From: ZC4RG20 sp963702105
GTDB taxonomy: Bacteria > Pseudomonadota > Gammaproteobacteria > Steroidobacterales > Rariloculaceae
Direction of reading: 5' to 3'
NCBI GenBank assembly: GCA_963702105.1
Contig: OY969712.1
Coordinates: 2,542,001 to 2,606,000 of the forward strand
DNA: 64,000 nucleotides
In this document: positions 10,197 through 20,220 of the stretch, in pieces
How positions within the stretch are numbered: position 1 is the stretch's first letter
How the letters are laid out: every line of letters begins with the position of its first letter
Program-made: the position numbers and the translations under genes
Notes under the pieces: generated by a model
What the model was told of the DNA's origin: nothing
Seen by the model: the letters and a program-made list of their open reading frames with translations, nothing else
Databases searched by the model: none

Positions 10197-10309
10197 GGCG
10201 CGCTCCTTACCTCGGTGACCCGACCCAAGCTTTAGCGCGCCGGACGTCCGTTGACAAGCCCGGACGGATTCGGTCGGCCGTCGGCGCGCCGAAAGCCCAG
10301 CGCCGGACG

Positions 10310-11452
10310 CTACAGATCGAGCACGGAGCGATCAACGTCGGCGAGCCGCGTGCGCCCCGCCATGGCCATGGCGGCCTCGAGCTCCTTGCCGATGGTCTCG
10401 ATGACGGCCGCGACCGACCGGCGCCCGCCCGCGGCCAGCGCGTAGGCCCAGGCGCGCCCGAGCAGCACGCCGTTCGCGCCGAGCGCGAGCATGCGCAAGA
10501 CGTCGACGCCGTTACGCACGCCGCCGTCGACGAGCACGGAGAGCTTGCCGTCCACGGCCTCCACGACTCCGGGCAACGCCCGGACCGTCGAGCGCACGCC
10601 GTCGAACTGCCGGCCGCCGTGGTTCGAGACGACGATGCCGTCCGCGCCGAGCGCCACGGCCTGGCGCGCGTCCTCGGGGTCGAGAATGCCCTTGATCACG
10701 AGGGGGCCCTTCCACTTCGCCCGGATCCAGTCGAGGTCCTTCCAGGTGACGGTCGGGTCGAAGTTGCTGCCGAGCCAGCCGATGTAGTCCTCGAGGCCGC
10801 TGTTCGCGCCGAGCACGGCGAGCAGATTGCCGAGCGAGTGCGGCCTGCCGCGGAAGCCCACGTCGTAGCACCAGCCCGGCCGTCCGAGCGCCTGGGCGAA
10901 GCGCCTGAGCCGTCCCGCGAGCCCCCCGCTCCCGGCGAGCCCCGTGCGGTAGTCCCGATAACGAATGCCCGGCACCGGCATGTCAACCGTGAAGATCAGC
11001 GCCGAGCAGCCGGCGGCCGCGGCGCGGTCCAGCAGATCGTTCATGAAGGCGCGATCGCGGATCACATAAAGCTGGAACCAGAACGGCCGTTCGAGCGCCC
11101 CCGCGACTTCCTCGAGACTGCAGATCGAGACCGTCGAAAGGCAGAAGGGCACGTTCGCGCTCTCGGCCGCGAGCGCGGCCTGCATCTCGCCCCGCTTCGC
11201 GAACATCCCGGAGATGCCGATCGGGCCGAGGCCGAAGGGCCGCGACCATTCGCGCCCGAAGAGCTCCGTTCTCACGTCGATTTTCGAAACGTCGCAGAGC
11301 ACGCGCTGGCGCAGCTCGATACTGCGAAGATCCTCGACGTTGCGCCGCAGCGTGTGCTCCGTGTAGGAGCCCCCCGTCACGTACTCGGCCAGAAAGCGCG
11401 GCAGGCGGCGGGCCGCCACGCGGGCAATTTCGTCGGATGACCGAAGCCTCAT
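10310..11452 (-). CDS. FMN-dependent alpha-hydroxy-acid oxidase/dehydrogenase (LldD-like)
   Basis: An FMN enzyme of the L-lactate dehydrogenase / glycolate oxidase family. It starts MRLRSSDEIARVAARRLPRF, has FGLGPIGISGMF, the substrate-binding YRDYRTG, KGILDPEDA, and the catalytic His278 in SNHGGRQFD, then VDGGVRNGVDVLRMLALGA, which binds the FMN phosphate. At 380 residues it matches LldD length. It would oxidise L-lactate or a similar acid and pass electrons to quinone at the membrane. It lies 20 bases downstream of the permease gene on the same strand, suggesting co-transcription and possibly a shared substrate. Confidence 0.88.
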   Translation of the reverse strand: MRLRSSDEIARVAARRLPRFLAEYVTGGSYTEHTLRRNVEDLRSIELRQRVLCDVSKIDVRTELFGREWSRPFGLGPIGISGMFAKRGEMQAALAAESANVPFCLSTVSICSLEEVAGALERPFWFQLYVIRDRAFMNDLLDRAAAAGCSALIFTVDMPVPGIRYRDYRTGLAGSGGLAGRLRRFAQALGRPGWCYDVGFRGRPHSLGNLLAVLGANSGLEDYIGWLGSNFDPTVTWKDLDWIRAKWKGPLVIKGILDPEDARQAVALGADGIVVSNHGGRQFDGVRSTVRALPGVVEAVDGKLSVLVDGGVRNGVDVLRMLALGANGVLLGRAWAYALAAGGRRSVAAVIETIGKELEAAMAMAGRTRLADVDRSVLDL

Positions 11453-11472
11453 GTCTGCCTCCGGCCGCGGCC

Positions 11473-13164
11473 TCAGGGACTGATGTACGGTTCGCTCGGC
11501 AGCTGCGACTCCGGCACGGCCGGCTCGTGCAGATGCGCCTCGACCTTATCGGTGGAGAGCCGCTGACCGGAGGCGAGCCACATGATGCCGGCCGAGAACA
11601 GGGCGATGACGGGAATGGCCCAACCGAGGCCGAGCACGCCGAGGTTGCCGGCACCCTGGGCCGGAGCGGGATAGGAGCCGAGCCAGCCGATCAGGGCGAG
11701 GCCGACGAGCCAGGCGACGACCCAAAGGCCCGACGCGAGCTCGAGCGGCGGCGTGCTCTGCGCGTTCTTCCACTCGTGCAGAACCAGCACGACGTAGCCG
11801 ATGAGCACGGCCAGATAGAGCTTCCAGGTCGTGTCCCAACCCGACCAGTAGACGATGAGATTCGAGGACAGGAACGCGAGGTAAGCGAGCACGTGGGCGG
11901 CGGGCAGGCGGAACGGCCGGTTCTGTTCAGGCAGCTGCCGGCGCAGCGCGAGCAGCACGATGGGCCCGGAACCGAAGGACAGGACCGTCGCGGAGGTCAC
12001 GAAACCGACGAGCTTCTGCCAGCCGGGGAACGGCAGAAGGAAGACGACGCCGACGATGAACGTCAGGATCACGCTGACCCAGGGGACGCCTCGGTCGTTG
12101 ACGTGCGAAAGGGCTTTGAACGTGTTGCCGTTCCGGCCCATCCCGTAAGACACGCGCGCCGTGATGGTCGCGTAGATGAGCCCCGTATCGGCCGGCGAGA
12201 TGAACGCGTCGAGGTAGAGCAGCACGGCGAGCCACGTGAGTCCCATGACCGTGGCGAGGGCCGCGAGCGGCCCATAGGTCGCCGCGATATGGTTCAGACC
12301 GCCCGTGAAGCTCGTGCCGATGTGGGCCCAGCCGTTCGCGAGGGCGTCGCTCGGCAAGGCGCCGATGAACGCGATCTGCAGGGCCACGTAGATCGCCCCA
12401 GTGATGAGCACGGAGCCGATGATCGCGATCGGCACGTTGCGGTGCGGATTGCGCGTCTCGCCGGCGAGCTCGACGCCCTGACGGAAGCCGAGATACGAGA
12501 ATACGATGCCGGCCGTCGCGATCGACGAGAAGACGCCGGCCCAGCCGAAAGGCATGAACCCGCCCGTCGCGCCGGTATCGAAGTTCGCGCCCTCGAAGGC
12601 GGTCGCGGCGAACGCGACGATGACGAGGATGATGATCACGAGCTTCCACCAGACGAGCGCGTTGTTGAGCCGCGCGAACCAGCGGATGCCCACGACGTTG
12701 ACGAGGCTGAACAGCGCGAGCAGGCCGACGGCCACGAGGAAGCCCGGCACGGTCAGGACGGGCGTGCCGTCCTGCAGGCGCTGCAGCCACGGCACGTAGT
12801 TCGTCGAGTACTGCAGCGCCGCGAGCACCTCGATCGAGGTCGTCGAGGCCGCGGCGATCCACGTGATCCAACCGAAGGTGTAGCTCGCGAACGAGCCGAA
12901 CGAGAACTGCGGAAAGCGCACGACGCCGCCCGAGACGGGAAACATGGCGCCGAGCTCGGCGTAGCAGAGCCCGATCAGCATGATCATGACGCCGCCGATG
13001 GCCCAGGCCAGGATCGCCGCGGGGCCGGCGATCTGCGCCGCATTGAGCGCCCCGAAGAGCCAGCCCGAGCCGATGATCGAGCCGACGGCCGTAAACAGAA
13101 GACCGATGATACCGATGTCGCGCCGCAGCCGGTGGTCGTCCGCGGCATGAGGGGTCGAAGCCAT
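11473..13164 (-). CDS. APC-family amino acid permease
   Basis: An inner-membrane transporter with about twelve to fourteen helices. The APC signature opens TM1 (LLFTAVGSIIGSGWLFG), and later segments include GVVRFPQFSFG, IVFSYLGFRQGVELAGE and ARVSYGMGRNGN. I chose the ATG at 13164 (MASTPHAADDHRLRRD), which has GGAGAG nine bases upstream, over an in-frame ATG fifteen codons earlier. The C-terminal tail is hydrophilic and acidic. The substrate may be an amino acid or, given the LldD-like gene directly downstream, a small carboxylate; the sequence does not decide. The promoter region is shared divergently with the peptidase at 13375. Confidence 0.85.
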   Translation of the reverse strand: MASTPHAADDHRLRRDIGIIGLLFTAVGSIIGSGWLFGALNAAQIAGPAAILAWAIGGVMIMLIGLCYAELGAMFPVSGGVVRFPQFSFGSFASYTFGWITWIAAASTTSIEVLAALQYSTNYVPWLQRLQDGTPVLTVPGFLVAVGLLALFSLVNVVGIRWFARLNNALVWWKLVIIILVIVAFAATAFEGANFDTGATGGFMPFGWAGVFSSIATAGIVFSYLGFRQGVELAGETRNPHRNVPIAIIGSVLITGAIYVALQIAFIGALPSDALANGWAHIGTSFTGGLNHIAATYGPLAALATVMGLTWLAVLLYLDAFISPADTGLIYATITARVSYGMGRNGNTFKALSHVNDRGVPWVSVILTFIVGVVFLLPFPGWQKLVGFVTSATVLSFGSGPIVLLALRRQLPEQNRPFRLPAAHVLAYLAFLSSNLIVYWSGWDTTWKLYLAVLIGYVVLVLHEWKNAQSTPPLELASGLWVVAWLVGLALIGWLGSYPAPAQGAGNLGVLGLGWAIPVIALFSAGIMWLASGQRLSTDKVEAHLHEPAVPESQLPSEPYISP

Positions 13165-13374
13165 GCAGTCCGTCTCTCCGTCGCGTGGGTGCCCGGCATG
13201 GTACCCCATAAAGAGTTCGTAGATCGGTAACGAGCCCTATTTTTCCGACACGCCGCGGCCGAGGACCGGTGCCTACGCAAAACGCCGAGCCCACGGCCTA
13301 TACTGGCCGAGGCCGGCAGCGGCCGGCCGTCCTCGAACTCGAAACCTGCCGCAGAACATCGGAACCCTGCCGAA

Positions 13375-15246
13375 ATGAGCGAAGCCAAGAACCGCCCCGA
13401 CGAGGGCACCGAGACCCGGGCTCCGGCGACCGGCGCCGAAAACGTGCGCTGGGACCTCGGGGATCTCTACGAAAGCCTCGAGGACCCCCGCATGGTCGCC
13501 GACCTCGAGCAGCTCGTCGGCCTCGCCGAGGCCTTCGACCGCCGGTTCCGAGGCCGGCTCGGCGAGCATCTGGGCCAGGCCCTCTTGGCGCAGGCCGAGA
13601 TGAGCTGCATCGCCGATCAGCTCATGGGGTACCTTTTCCTGCGGCGCAGCACGGACGCGGCGAACCCGAAGATCCAACGGCGTCTGGGCCAGGTCCAGGA
13701 GGCCTGGAGCCGCGCGGACGCCGATCACCTGAACTTCTTCGAGCACGAGCTCGTCGCGATCGATGACGCCACCTACGAGGGGATCCTCGAGCGCGACGAG
13801 ATCGCGAAGCGCCACCGCCCGCTCCTGGACCACATGCGGGCGAACCGGCGCTACCTGCTCGAAGAAAACGTCGAACGCGCGCTGACCCTGCGCTCCCCTT
13901 TCGGGCCTTCCGAGTGGGCAGACTACGTGGCCGAGCTCGAGACGGAGCTGCGCTTCGAGCTCGACGGCGAACAGAAGACGCTGCCGCAGATCCTGCACGT
14001 CATCACCAACGACGGCGACGCTGCGTGTCGAGCCCGTGCCTTGCACGTCTTCAGCGAGGGGCTCGCCGCGAGCCGCTTCGACCGGACGATGGCGCGGACC
14101 CTGAACGTCGTGCTCGGCGCCAAGGCCGTCGAGGATCGCGAGCGCGGCTACGAGAACCCGATGTCCGCGCGCAATATCGGCAACCGCATCGACGACTCGA
14201 CCGTCGAGGCGCTGCACGCGGCCGTGGCCGATCTCGGCGCCAAGCAGGCGCGCCGTTACTACCGGCTGCTCTCGGCGCATCTCGGCACCGCGCCGCTCAA
14301 GTGGTCCGACCGCAATGCGCCGCTGCCCTTCGCGGACCGGCGCATCGTCGGCTGGAACGATTGCCTCGAGACGGTCCTCTCGGCCTACGACTCGTTCAGC
14401 CCCACCCTGAGCGAGCAGGTCAGGCACATGCTGGACCGCAAATGGGTCGACGCACCGCCTTACCCCGGCAAGACCGGCGGTGCCTACAACATGTCCATGC
14501 TGCTGCCCTCGGACGAGCCGCGCGCCTACAATTTCCTGAACTACCTCGGCTCGACTCGGGACGTCATGACCGTCGCGCACGAGCTCGGCCACGGAGCCCA
14601 CGGCATGCTCGCCGCTCGCGCCCAGGGCGCACTCATGTATCGGGCCCCCATGGCCTACGCGGAAACGGCCTCCATCTTCGGGGAGATGACCACGTTCCGC
14701 TACCTGCTCGAGCGTGCCGAGACCGACGAACAGCGGCTCGCGCTGCTCATGAGCAAGAGCGCCGATCACATCAACACCGTCGTGCGCCAAATCTCGTTCT
14801 CGAATTTCGAGCGGCGCATCCATCTGGCGCGGCGCGAGGGCAAGCTCACGGTGGACGACTTCAACGCCGCCTGGATGGACGTGACGCGCGCCTTCTACGG
14901 CGAGGACGGCGACCTTTTCAGGTACGCCGACACCGAGAACCTGTGGAGCTACGTCACGCACTTCCTGCGGCCGTTCTACGTGTATGCCTACGCGTTCGGC
15001 GAGCTCTTCACGCAGTCGCTGTTCGCGGTGCGCGAGCGCTTCGGCGCCGACTTCGAGGGCAAGTACCTCGACCTGTTGCGCGCGGGTGGGAGCAAGAGCG
15101 CCGTCGAGCTCATGGAACCGTTCGGGCTCGATCCGCGCCACCCGGAGTTCTGGCGCCGCGGCATCGAAGGCAGCATCGCGGCCTGGCTCGACGAGGCCGA
15201 GGCGATCTCGCGCAGAATGGGCGTCGCCGTCGTGCTCGACGCCTGA
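13375..15246 (+). CDS. M3-family oligoendopeptidase F-like metallopeptidase
   Basis: A 623-residue cytosolic zinc endopeptidase that degrades short peptides. The zinc motif HELGH is at residues 402-406 (MTVAHELGHGAHG), with the third ligand expected in AETASIFGE about 30 residues on. The N-terminal helical domain starts RWDLGDLYESL, as in PepF, and the C-terminal part has FLRPFYVYAYAFGELF. The reading frame is intact throughout. The amidase begins one base after its stop, so the two are translationally linked and both may serve peptide or amide catabolism. Confidence 0.9.
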   Translation: MSEAKNRPDEGTETRAPATGAENVRWDLGDLYESLEDPRMVADLEQLVGLAEAFDRRFRGRLGEHLGQALLAQAEMSCIADQLMGYLFLRRSTDAANPKIQRRLGQVQEAWSRADADHLNFFEHELVAIDDATYEGILERDEIAKRHRPLLDHMRANRRYLLEENVERALTLRSPFGPSEWADYVAELETELRFELDGEQKTLPQILHVITNDGDAACRARALHVFSEGLAASRFDRTMARTLNVVLGAKAVEDRERGYENPMSARNIGNRIDDSTVEALHAAVADLGAKQARRYYRLLSAHLGTAPLKWSDRNAPLPFADRRIVGWNDCLETVLSAYDSFSPTLSEQVRHMLDRKWVDAPPYPGKTGGAYNMSMLLPSDEPRAYNFLNYLGSTRDVMTVAHELGHGAHGMLAARAQGALMYRAPMAYAETASIFGEMTTFRYLLERAETDEQRLALLMSKSADHINTVVRQISFSNFERRIHLARREGKLTVDDFNAAWMDVTRAFYGEDGDLFRYADTENLWSYVTHFLRPFYVYAYAFGELFTQSLFAVRERFGADFEGKYLDLLRAGGSKSAVELMEPFGLDPRHPEFWRRGIEGSIAAWLDEAEAISRRMGVAVVLDA

Positions 15247-15247
15247 G

Positions 15248-16561
15248 GTGCCCTTGCCGGGATCAGGGTTCGAAGCGAGCCGCCTCTCGGCCGTCGAGCT
15301 CGCGTCCAGGCTCCGCGACCGCAGCCTGCGCGCGCTCGACTTGACCGAGGCCTGCCTCGCGCGCATCGCCGAGCTCGAACCGGCGCTCCACGCGTGGGCC
15401 GCCGTGGATGCCGAGCTCGCCCGCCGCCAAGCCAGGGACCTCGACGCCGGCCCGTTTCGCGGGCCGCTGCACGGCTTACCCGTGGGCTTCAAGGACATCA
15501 TCGACACGGCCGACCTGCCGACGGAGTACGGCTCACCGATCTACCGCGGCCACCGGCCCGTCGCCGATGCGGCGTGCGTCGCGCTTGCACGGCGGGCAGG
15601 CGCCGTTGTGCTAGGCAAGACCGCGACCGCGGAATTCGCGGGGCCCTCGCCCGCTGCGACGGTCAATCCCCACGCCGCGGCCCACACGCCGGGCGGCTCC
15701 TCGAGCGGCTCGGCCGCCGCGGTGGCCGCGGGCATGGTGCCCCTCGCGCTCGGGACGCAGACGGCCGGGTCGGTGGTCCGGCCCGCGAGCTTCTGCGGCA
15801 TCGTGGGCTGCAAGCCGAGCTTCGGACTCATCGCCCGCGACGGCGTCAAGCTCTTCGCCGAAAGCCTCGACACCGTCGGAGTGTTCGCGCGCTCGGTCGC
15901 CGACGCGGCGTTTTTGATCGGCGCGCTCGCCGCGCGGCCCGAGCTGGTCGAGCTGCACGCCCCGGCGCGTCCGCCCAAGGTCGGCGTCTGCCGCAGCCAC
16001 GATTGGCACCGCGTCGAATCCGCGGCCGCGGCCGCATTCGAGGAGGCCGTGTGCCGGCTCCGAACGGACGGCGCGGACGCGCGCAACGTCGAGCTGCCGG
16101 AGACGTTCGCGGGCCTCGGGGAGGCGCAAGCGACGATCATGGGGTACGAGTCGGCCAGAAACTTCGCGGCCGAGCTCAGCCTGCACGCGGAGGCGCTCAC
16201 GCCTCGTCTGCTTCGCGCGCTCGAAGCGGGGGCGCGCATTCCGGCCGCCGACTACGTTGCGGCCAAGCGGCGCGCGCAGGCCTGCCGGCTCGAGCTGCCG
16301 CGAGTCTTGGCCGAATGCGATGTCCTCGTGACGCCCAGCACGCCCGGCGAAGCGCCCGCCGGTCTCGAGTCCACCGGCGACCCCGTCATGAACCGCGTCT
16401 GGACGCTGCTGCACGGGCCTTGCGTGACGGTTCCCTGCGGCCCGGGGCCGCAGGGCCTGCCCCTCGGCCTGCAGATCGTCGGACCGAACGGCACGGACGC
16501 GCCGACGCTCTCCGCGGCGGCGTGGATCGCGGACTGTCTCGCCGACTGTCTCGCCGACTGA
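15248..16561 (+). CDS. Amidase-signature family amidohydrolase
   Basis: A Ser-cisSer-Lys amidase. Lys82 lies in VGFKDIIDT, the cis-Ser around 151 in PGGSSSGSAAA and the nucleophile Ser175 in TQTAGSVVRPASFCG. It hydrolyses an amide whose nature is not visible; there is no evidence for GatA function, since gatB and gatC are absent. The likely start is GTG at 15248 or TTG at 15254, straight after the peptidase stop. The last residues are a small repeat (CLADCLAD) created by a 12-base tandem duplication. A convergent quinoprotein gene ends 34 bases downstream. Confidence 0.82.
   Translation: MPLPGSGFEASRLSAVELASRLRDRSLRALDLTEACLARIAELEPALHAWAAVDAELARRQARDLDAGPFRGPLHGLPVGFKDIIDTADLPTEYGSPIYRGHRPVADAACVALARRAGAVVLGKTATAEFAGPSPAATVNPHAAAHTPGGSSSGSAAAVAAGMVPLALGTQTAGSVVRPASFCGIVGCKPSFGLIARDGVKLFAESLDTVGVFARSVADAAFLIGALAARPELVELHAPARPPKVGVCRSHDWHRVESAAAAAFEEAVCRLRTDGADARNVELPETFAGLGEAQATIMGYESARNFAAELSLHAEALTPRLLRALEAGARIPAADYVAAKRRAQACRLELPRVLAECDVLVTPSTPGEAPAGLESTGDPVMNRVWTLLHGPCVTVPCGPGPQGLPLGLQIVGPNGTDAPTLSAAAWIADCLADCLAD
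16532..16560 (+). repeat. 12-base tandem repeat in amidase 3' end
   Basis: The unit GACTGTCTCGCC occurs twice in a row with a third partial copy, encoding DCLA repeats just before the stop. It keeps the frame and looks like a recent slippage event. Confidence 0.7.
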
Positions 16562-16594
16562 TCCTTGTCCTCCCGAAGATCAACGCGAAGAGCG

Positions 16595-17945
16595 TCAACG
16601 CGAATAAGAGATCCGGTAAATGACGTTCGCGCCGTCGTCGCTCACGAGCAGCGACCCGTCGGGCGCCTCCGTGATGCTGGCCGGCCGCGCCCAGGCCTTG
16701 CCGTCCGTCACGAACCCGACGAGAAAGTCCTGATATTCGCCGGTCGGCTCGCCGTTCTTCATGATCACGCGCACGACTTTGTGCCCCGTACGGTTCTGCC
16801 GGTTCCACGAGCCGTGGAAGACGGCGAAGCCGTCGCCGACGTACTCGGCCGGAAACGCAGAGCGGCCCTGCGTCGCGGTGTAGAACGCGAGGCCCACCGA
16901 AGCGGAGTGCGCCTGATAAGGCACGTCCGGCGTCAGCGTCTTACCCTTGAGATCCGGGCGCTCGCCCTTGTGGCGCGGATCCTCGCGGTCGCCCATGTAG
17001 TACCAGGGCCAGCCGTAGAAGCCGCCCTCCTGGACCCGCGTCGAGTAGTCCGGCACGAGGTCGTCGCCGAGCAGGTCGCGCTCGTTGACCGTGCACCAGA
17101 GATTGTCGGTGCCGGGCTGGATCGTCAGCCCGACGCAGTTGCGTATCCCGGTCGCGAACGGCTTACCGGGCGCCTTCGAGCCCACGTCGAACACGAGCAC
17201 GTCCGCCCGGTTCGTCTCGTCGTCCCAGGCGGCGCCGAGGCCGTGCTCGGCTTCCCAGGCCTTGACCTCCTCGGGCGTCTTCTTCGGCATCTGCTCGGCC
17301 ACGTTCGAGCCCGAGCCGACCGCGACGAACATGCGCTTACCGTCCCGTGAGAATGCGAGATTGCGCGTGAAGTGGCCGCCGCCCGCTTTCGGCGCGAGCT
17401 CCGGCTCGACGACTTCGGCCGCACCGCGCGCCTTCATGTCGCCGGAGCCGTACGCGAACCGCACAACCTGGTTGTTCTCGGCGACGTAAAGCCACTGCGG
17501 GTGCTCGCCGGCCGGATAGAACTGCATGCCGAAAGGCAGATTCAGTCCCGCTGCGAAAACCTCCGAGCTCGCGACGCCCGCGCCGTCGGCCGAGGGACGC
17601 AAGACTTTGATGCGCCCGGCCTGCGTCTCCGCCACGAAGAGGTCGCCGTTCGGCGCGACGCGAATGATGCGGGGGCCCTGCACGTCCCGCGTCAGAGACG
17701 TCGACCTTGAACCCGGCGGGCAGCTGGAGCTTCGCGTCCGCGGGTTTCGGGACCACGCGCGGGAAATCGCGGCCGATCGGCGTCGCGAACGGCGGCGGCA
17801 GCTTGGCGACTTCGACGCGGTGCGTGCGCCCGGGAAAATCGTTCTTCCAGTCGTCGGCCGGGTCGGCGCCGGCGCGAGCCGAGACCAGAACGCAGGTGCC
17901 GATCGCGACCGTGGCCGCGGCCAGAGCATGGAGTCGAGCGGACAT
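16595..17945 (-). CDS. Soluble PQQ sugar/sorbosone dehydrogenase-type quinoprotein, frameshifted
   Basis: A secreted six-bladed quinoprotein of the sorbosone/glucose dehydrogenase group. The signal peptide and start (MSARLHALAAATVAIG, 17945) and LPAGFKVDV are in one frame; the rest, from DVQGPRIIRVAPNGDLFVAE to SDDGANVIYRISYSR, is in another. The break lies at GACGTCTCTG (GACGTC at 17697-17702). Removing one base gives a continuous 449-residue protein of normal size. Conserved pieces include LPFGMQFYP, GGHFTRNLAFS and VPYQAHSASVGLAFY. Either it is inactive or a consensus base is wrong. The ligase remnant is divergent across a 163-base gap. Confidence 0.8.
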
Positions 17946-18108
17946 CGGATCCCCCTATCGAACCCGGCGGTTCGGGCTATTGTTTGCCCGCATTGTGGCA
18001 CATCCGCAGGCGGGAAAGCGCGACCGCCCGGGCCGCAGCGAGGCATTCGGGCGCCTCGCCGGCACGATCGATGCAGGGCGGTCCCGACTCCCGAGGAAGC
18101 GAAGCTCG

Positions 18109-18965
18109 ATGCCGGTCGATCCGCAGCCAGAACCCCGTCCCGCCCGCGGCGCCGGCCCCGCTCCCGCCCCCGGCGTCGGCCCGCCGATCGCGCCGATGCT
18201 CGCCAAGCTCGCCGACGCGCTGCCCCCGGCCGGAGAGTATCTCTACGAGCCGAAGTGGGACGGCTTCCGGGCGCTCGTGTTTCGCGATGCGGCCGGCCTC
18301 TATATCCAGAGCCGCGACCTGCGTCCGCTCGACCGCTACTATCCGGACCTGCACGCGGCGCTGATCGACGGTTTGCCATCCGGCTGCGTGCTCGACGGTG
18401 AGATCGTCGTCGAGGCCGACGGCCGCCTCGATTTCGAGGCGCTGCAGATGCGGCTGCACCCCGCGGCCGCCCGCGTCGCGAAGCTCGCGCGTGAGCGCCC
18501 CGCATCGTTCGTCGCTTTCGATGCGCTGGCGGCGGGCGGCCGGTCCCTGGTCGACGCGCCGCAGGCGGCCCGCCGCGAGGCGCTCTCCAGCATGTCGGAG
18601 TCGCCTCGTCGTTCACGATGCCGATGCGGCGCCGGCTCGCGCGCGAGCTCGCGCCGCTGCGCAAGCACGCGCTGGAGCGCCATCCGTGGAAGACCGAAAG
18701 CGCGGCCGAAGGCGGCGGCCCGCGCATGCCGGGCGGGCGCAGCCGGTGGAACGCGGGCAAGAATCTCTCATGGGAGCCGCTGAGGCTCGAGCGCGTCTGC
18801 GAGGTCAAGTACGACCACCTGCAGGGCAAACGCTTTCGGCATGCCGCCGTCTTCCTGAGATGGCGACCGGACAAGCCGCCGCGGGACTGCCGGTACGATC
18901 AGCTCGAGGTCGTCGCGCCTTACGAGCTCGCACGGGTCTTACGCGCCGGTACCCTGCGCGATTGA
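18109..18965 (+). pseudogene. ATP-dependent DNA ligase remnant with internal deletion
   Basis: The N-terminal part (from ATG 18109 behind GAGGAAG) matches the LigC/LigD-type ligase adenylation domain: catalytic lysine in YEPKWDGFRAL (motif I), SRDLRPLDRYYP, VLDGEIVV and FVAFDAL (motif III). After RREAL the frame jumps at about 18586-18592 to HVGVASSFT, which belongs near the start of the OB-fold domain. It then runs normally to SYDHLQG-like VCEVKYDHLQGKRFRHA and the stop at 18965. By comparison with family members of about 350 residues, roughly 100 residues are missing, including motif IV (EGVVAK-type) and motif V (KxK). The product could not adenylate DNA, so this is a pseudogene unless the assembly lost about 300 bases. 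Confidence 0.8.
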
Positions 18966-18979
18966 GGCCGTGCGGCCTC
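18964..18979. terminator. Short GC hairpin after ligase remnant
   Basis: GAGGCC and GGCCTC pair around a 4-base loop, beginning inside the ligase stop codon. There is no T-run, so its role as a terminator is only likely. Confidence 0.35.
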
Positions 18980-19010
18980 AGTTGCGGCTCCGCGGCGGGC
19001 GCACGAGAAA

Positions 19011-19042
19011 GCGGCCGCGCGGAGCGGCTCCCGCGCGGCCGC
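19011..19042. terminator. Strong 12-bp inverted repeat between convergent genes
   Basis: GCGGCCGCGCGG (19011-19022) and CCGCGCGGCCGC (19031-19042) pair perfectly around 8 bases. It lies between the ends of the ligase remnant and the DUF6152-like gene, where a two-way terminator is expected. No T-run follows. Confidence 0.5.
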
Positions 19043-19062
19043 CGGGGGTGCGGGGCGAGCTC

Positions 19063-20220
19063 TCAGCGCGCCCGCCCGCCTTTCTCGAACTCGTACGTCA
19101 GCTCCTTGCACGGATGCTTTTCGAACGGCGTATCCGAGAGATAGACCGTGTCCGAGCCCGTATACGGCTTGGCAAGATAGACCGGGTCCTCGGCCGTGTA
19201 CGTGCGCTTGATGGACCAGTCCTTCGCGTTCAACGCAAAGCGCTCGACGACGTGGAGCTTGTCGCTGTTGCGCGTGGGAGGGACGAGCACGCCGGGCTCG
19301 AAGCCGACGGTGTCCACCACGAGCGTGTTGCCTTCCCAATGCCCGATCGAGTGCCCGGCATAGCTCGGCTTCAGGTCCGCCGGGTGATGGTCCATGCCCA
19401 TATGCACGCGCCGCGTGAAGCTGTAGAGGCCGTAGTCGATATCGACGACCTTCTCGCCCTCCGCAGTCGTGTGCTGGGTGATGCGGTTGACGGGCCAATC
19501 GAACGTCCAGTCGAAAAGCACGCTCGTCGGCTTGCAGGCGAGGCGCGGATTGTCCGCGGGCGACCACATCTTGAACGCTTTCGCAGCGGCCTTGCCGGCC
19601 TCCGTATAGACGGGCGGCGCGGGCCGCGGATACTCGGCGCGGATCTGCTCGAGCGTGATCTTGCCGGTGTGATAGGCCTCGATGAGGTGCTTCGGCACGA
19701 GCGCGCCGTTGCCGCCGCTCGGCGGAATCGTCAGCACGTCCTCCTCGACGGCCCAGTCGCCAGAGATGTTCGGGTCGCCCGAGGCGAGCGTCGCGGGCCG
19801 GTTCGTCGTGTCGACCTTCTTCGCGTGCGTGAACTGCTCGTTGCGGTCGATCTTCGTGCTGCCGCCGAGGTTGATGCTCTCGAGGTAACACGAATGCGGA
19901 TCCTGCCGGTGCGGGTGACCCTGTACCTGCACGTGTGTGCCGGGCTTGAACAGGTTCACGTCCCAGCCGGAGCGCTTGATCAGCGTCGCGGCACGCATCT
20001 CGCAGCGCATCGAGAACTTCGTCCCATCGGCCTGCACGGTATCGAAATACAGATAAGAATGCGGATTCACGAGCTCGAAGCGGGTCAGCGTTCCCGAGTA
20101 CTCCGTAACCTTGTCCATTTGAAACTGGCCGAACCCGTGGTGGGCCTGGGCCGCGCCGGCCAAAGCCAACGTGATCGCCGCGGCCACGCTCGACCGCCTG
20201 AAGAGTTGTCCGAACCTCAC
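19063..20220 (-). CDS. Exported DUF6152-like protein
   Basis: A 385-residue secreted protein of unknown function. The signal peptide (ITLALAGAAQA) is followed by HHGFGQF and YSGTLTRFELVNPHSYLYF, the hallmark start of DUF6152 proteins. The C-terminal half (from about residue 150) is a second domain with IGHWEGNTLVVDTVGFEPG, seen in many hypothetical proteins of proteobacteria that carry TonB receptors and quinoproteins. The start is GTG at 20220 with GAGGGGG upstream. The N-terminal domain may bind a ligand or metal through the His-rich mature end, but that is a guess. Confidence 0.75.
   Translation of the reverse strand: MRFGQLFRRSSVAAAITLALAGAAQAHHGFGQFQMDKVTEYSGTLTRFELVNPHSYLYFDTVQADGTKFSMRCEMRAATLIKRSGWDVNLFKPGTHVQVQGHPHRQDPHSCYLESINLGGSTKIDRNEQFTHAKKVDTTNRPATLASGDPNISGDWAVEEDVLTIPPSGGNGALVPKHLIEAYHTGKITLEQIRAEYPRPAPPVYTEAGKAAAKAFKMWSPADNPRLACKPTSVLFDWTFDWPVNRITQHTTAEGEKVVDIDYGLYSFTRRVHMGMDHHPADLKPSYAGHSIGHWEGNTLVVDTVGFEPGVLVPPTRNSDKLHVVERFALNAKDWSIKRTYTAEDPVYLAKPYTGSDTVYLSDTPFEKHPCKELTYEFEKGGRAR

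Noticed and set aside
3032..13230. Very long open frames opposite real genes (for example 3032-4549 minus and 11437-13230 plus).
   Set aside because: They are antisense to genes with clear family motifs and have the Arg/Ala/Glu-rich composition expected of GC-rich shadow frames.
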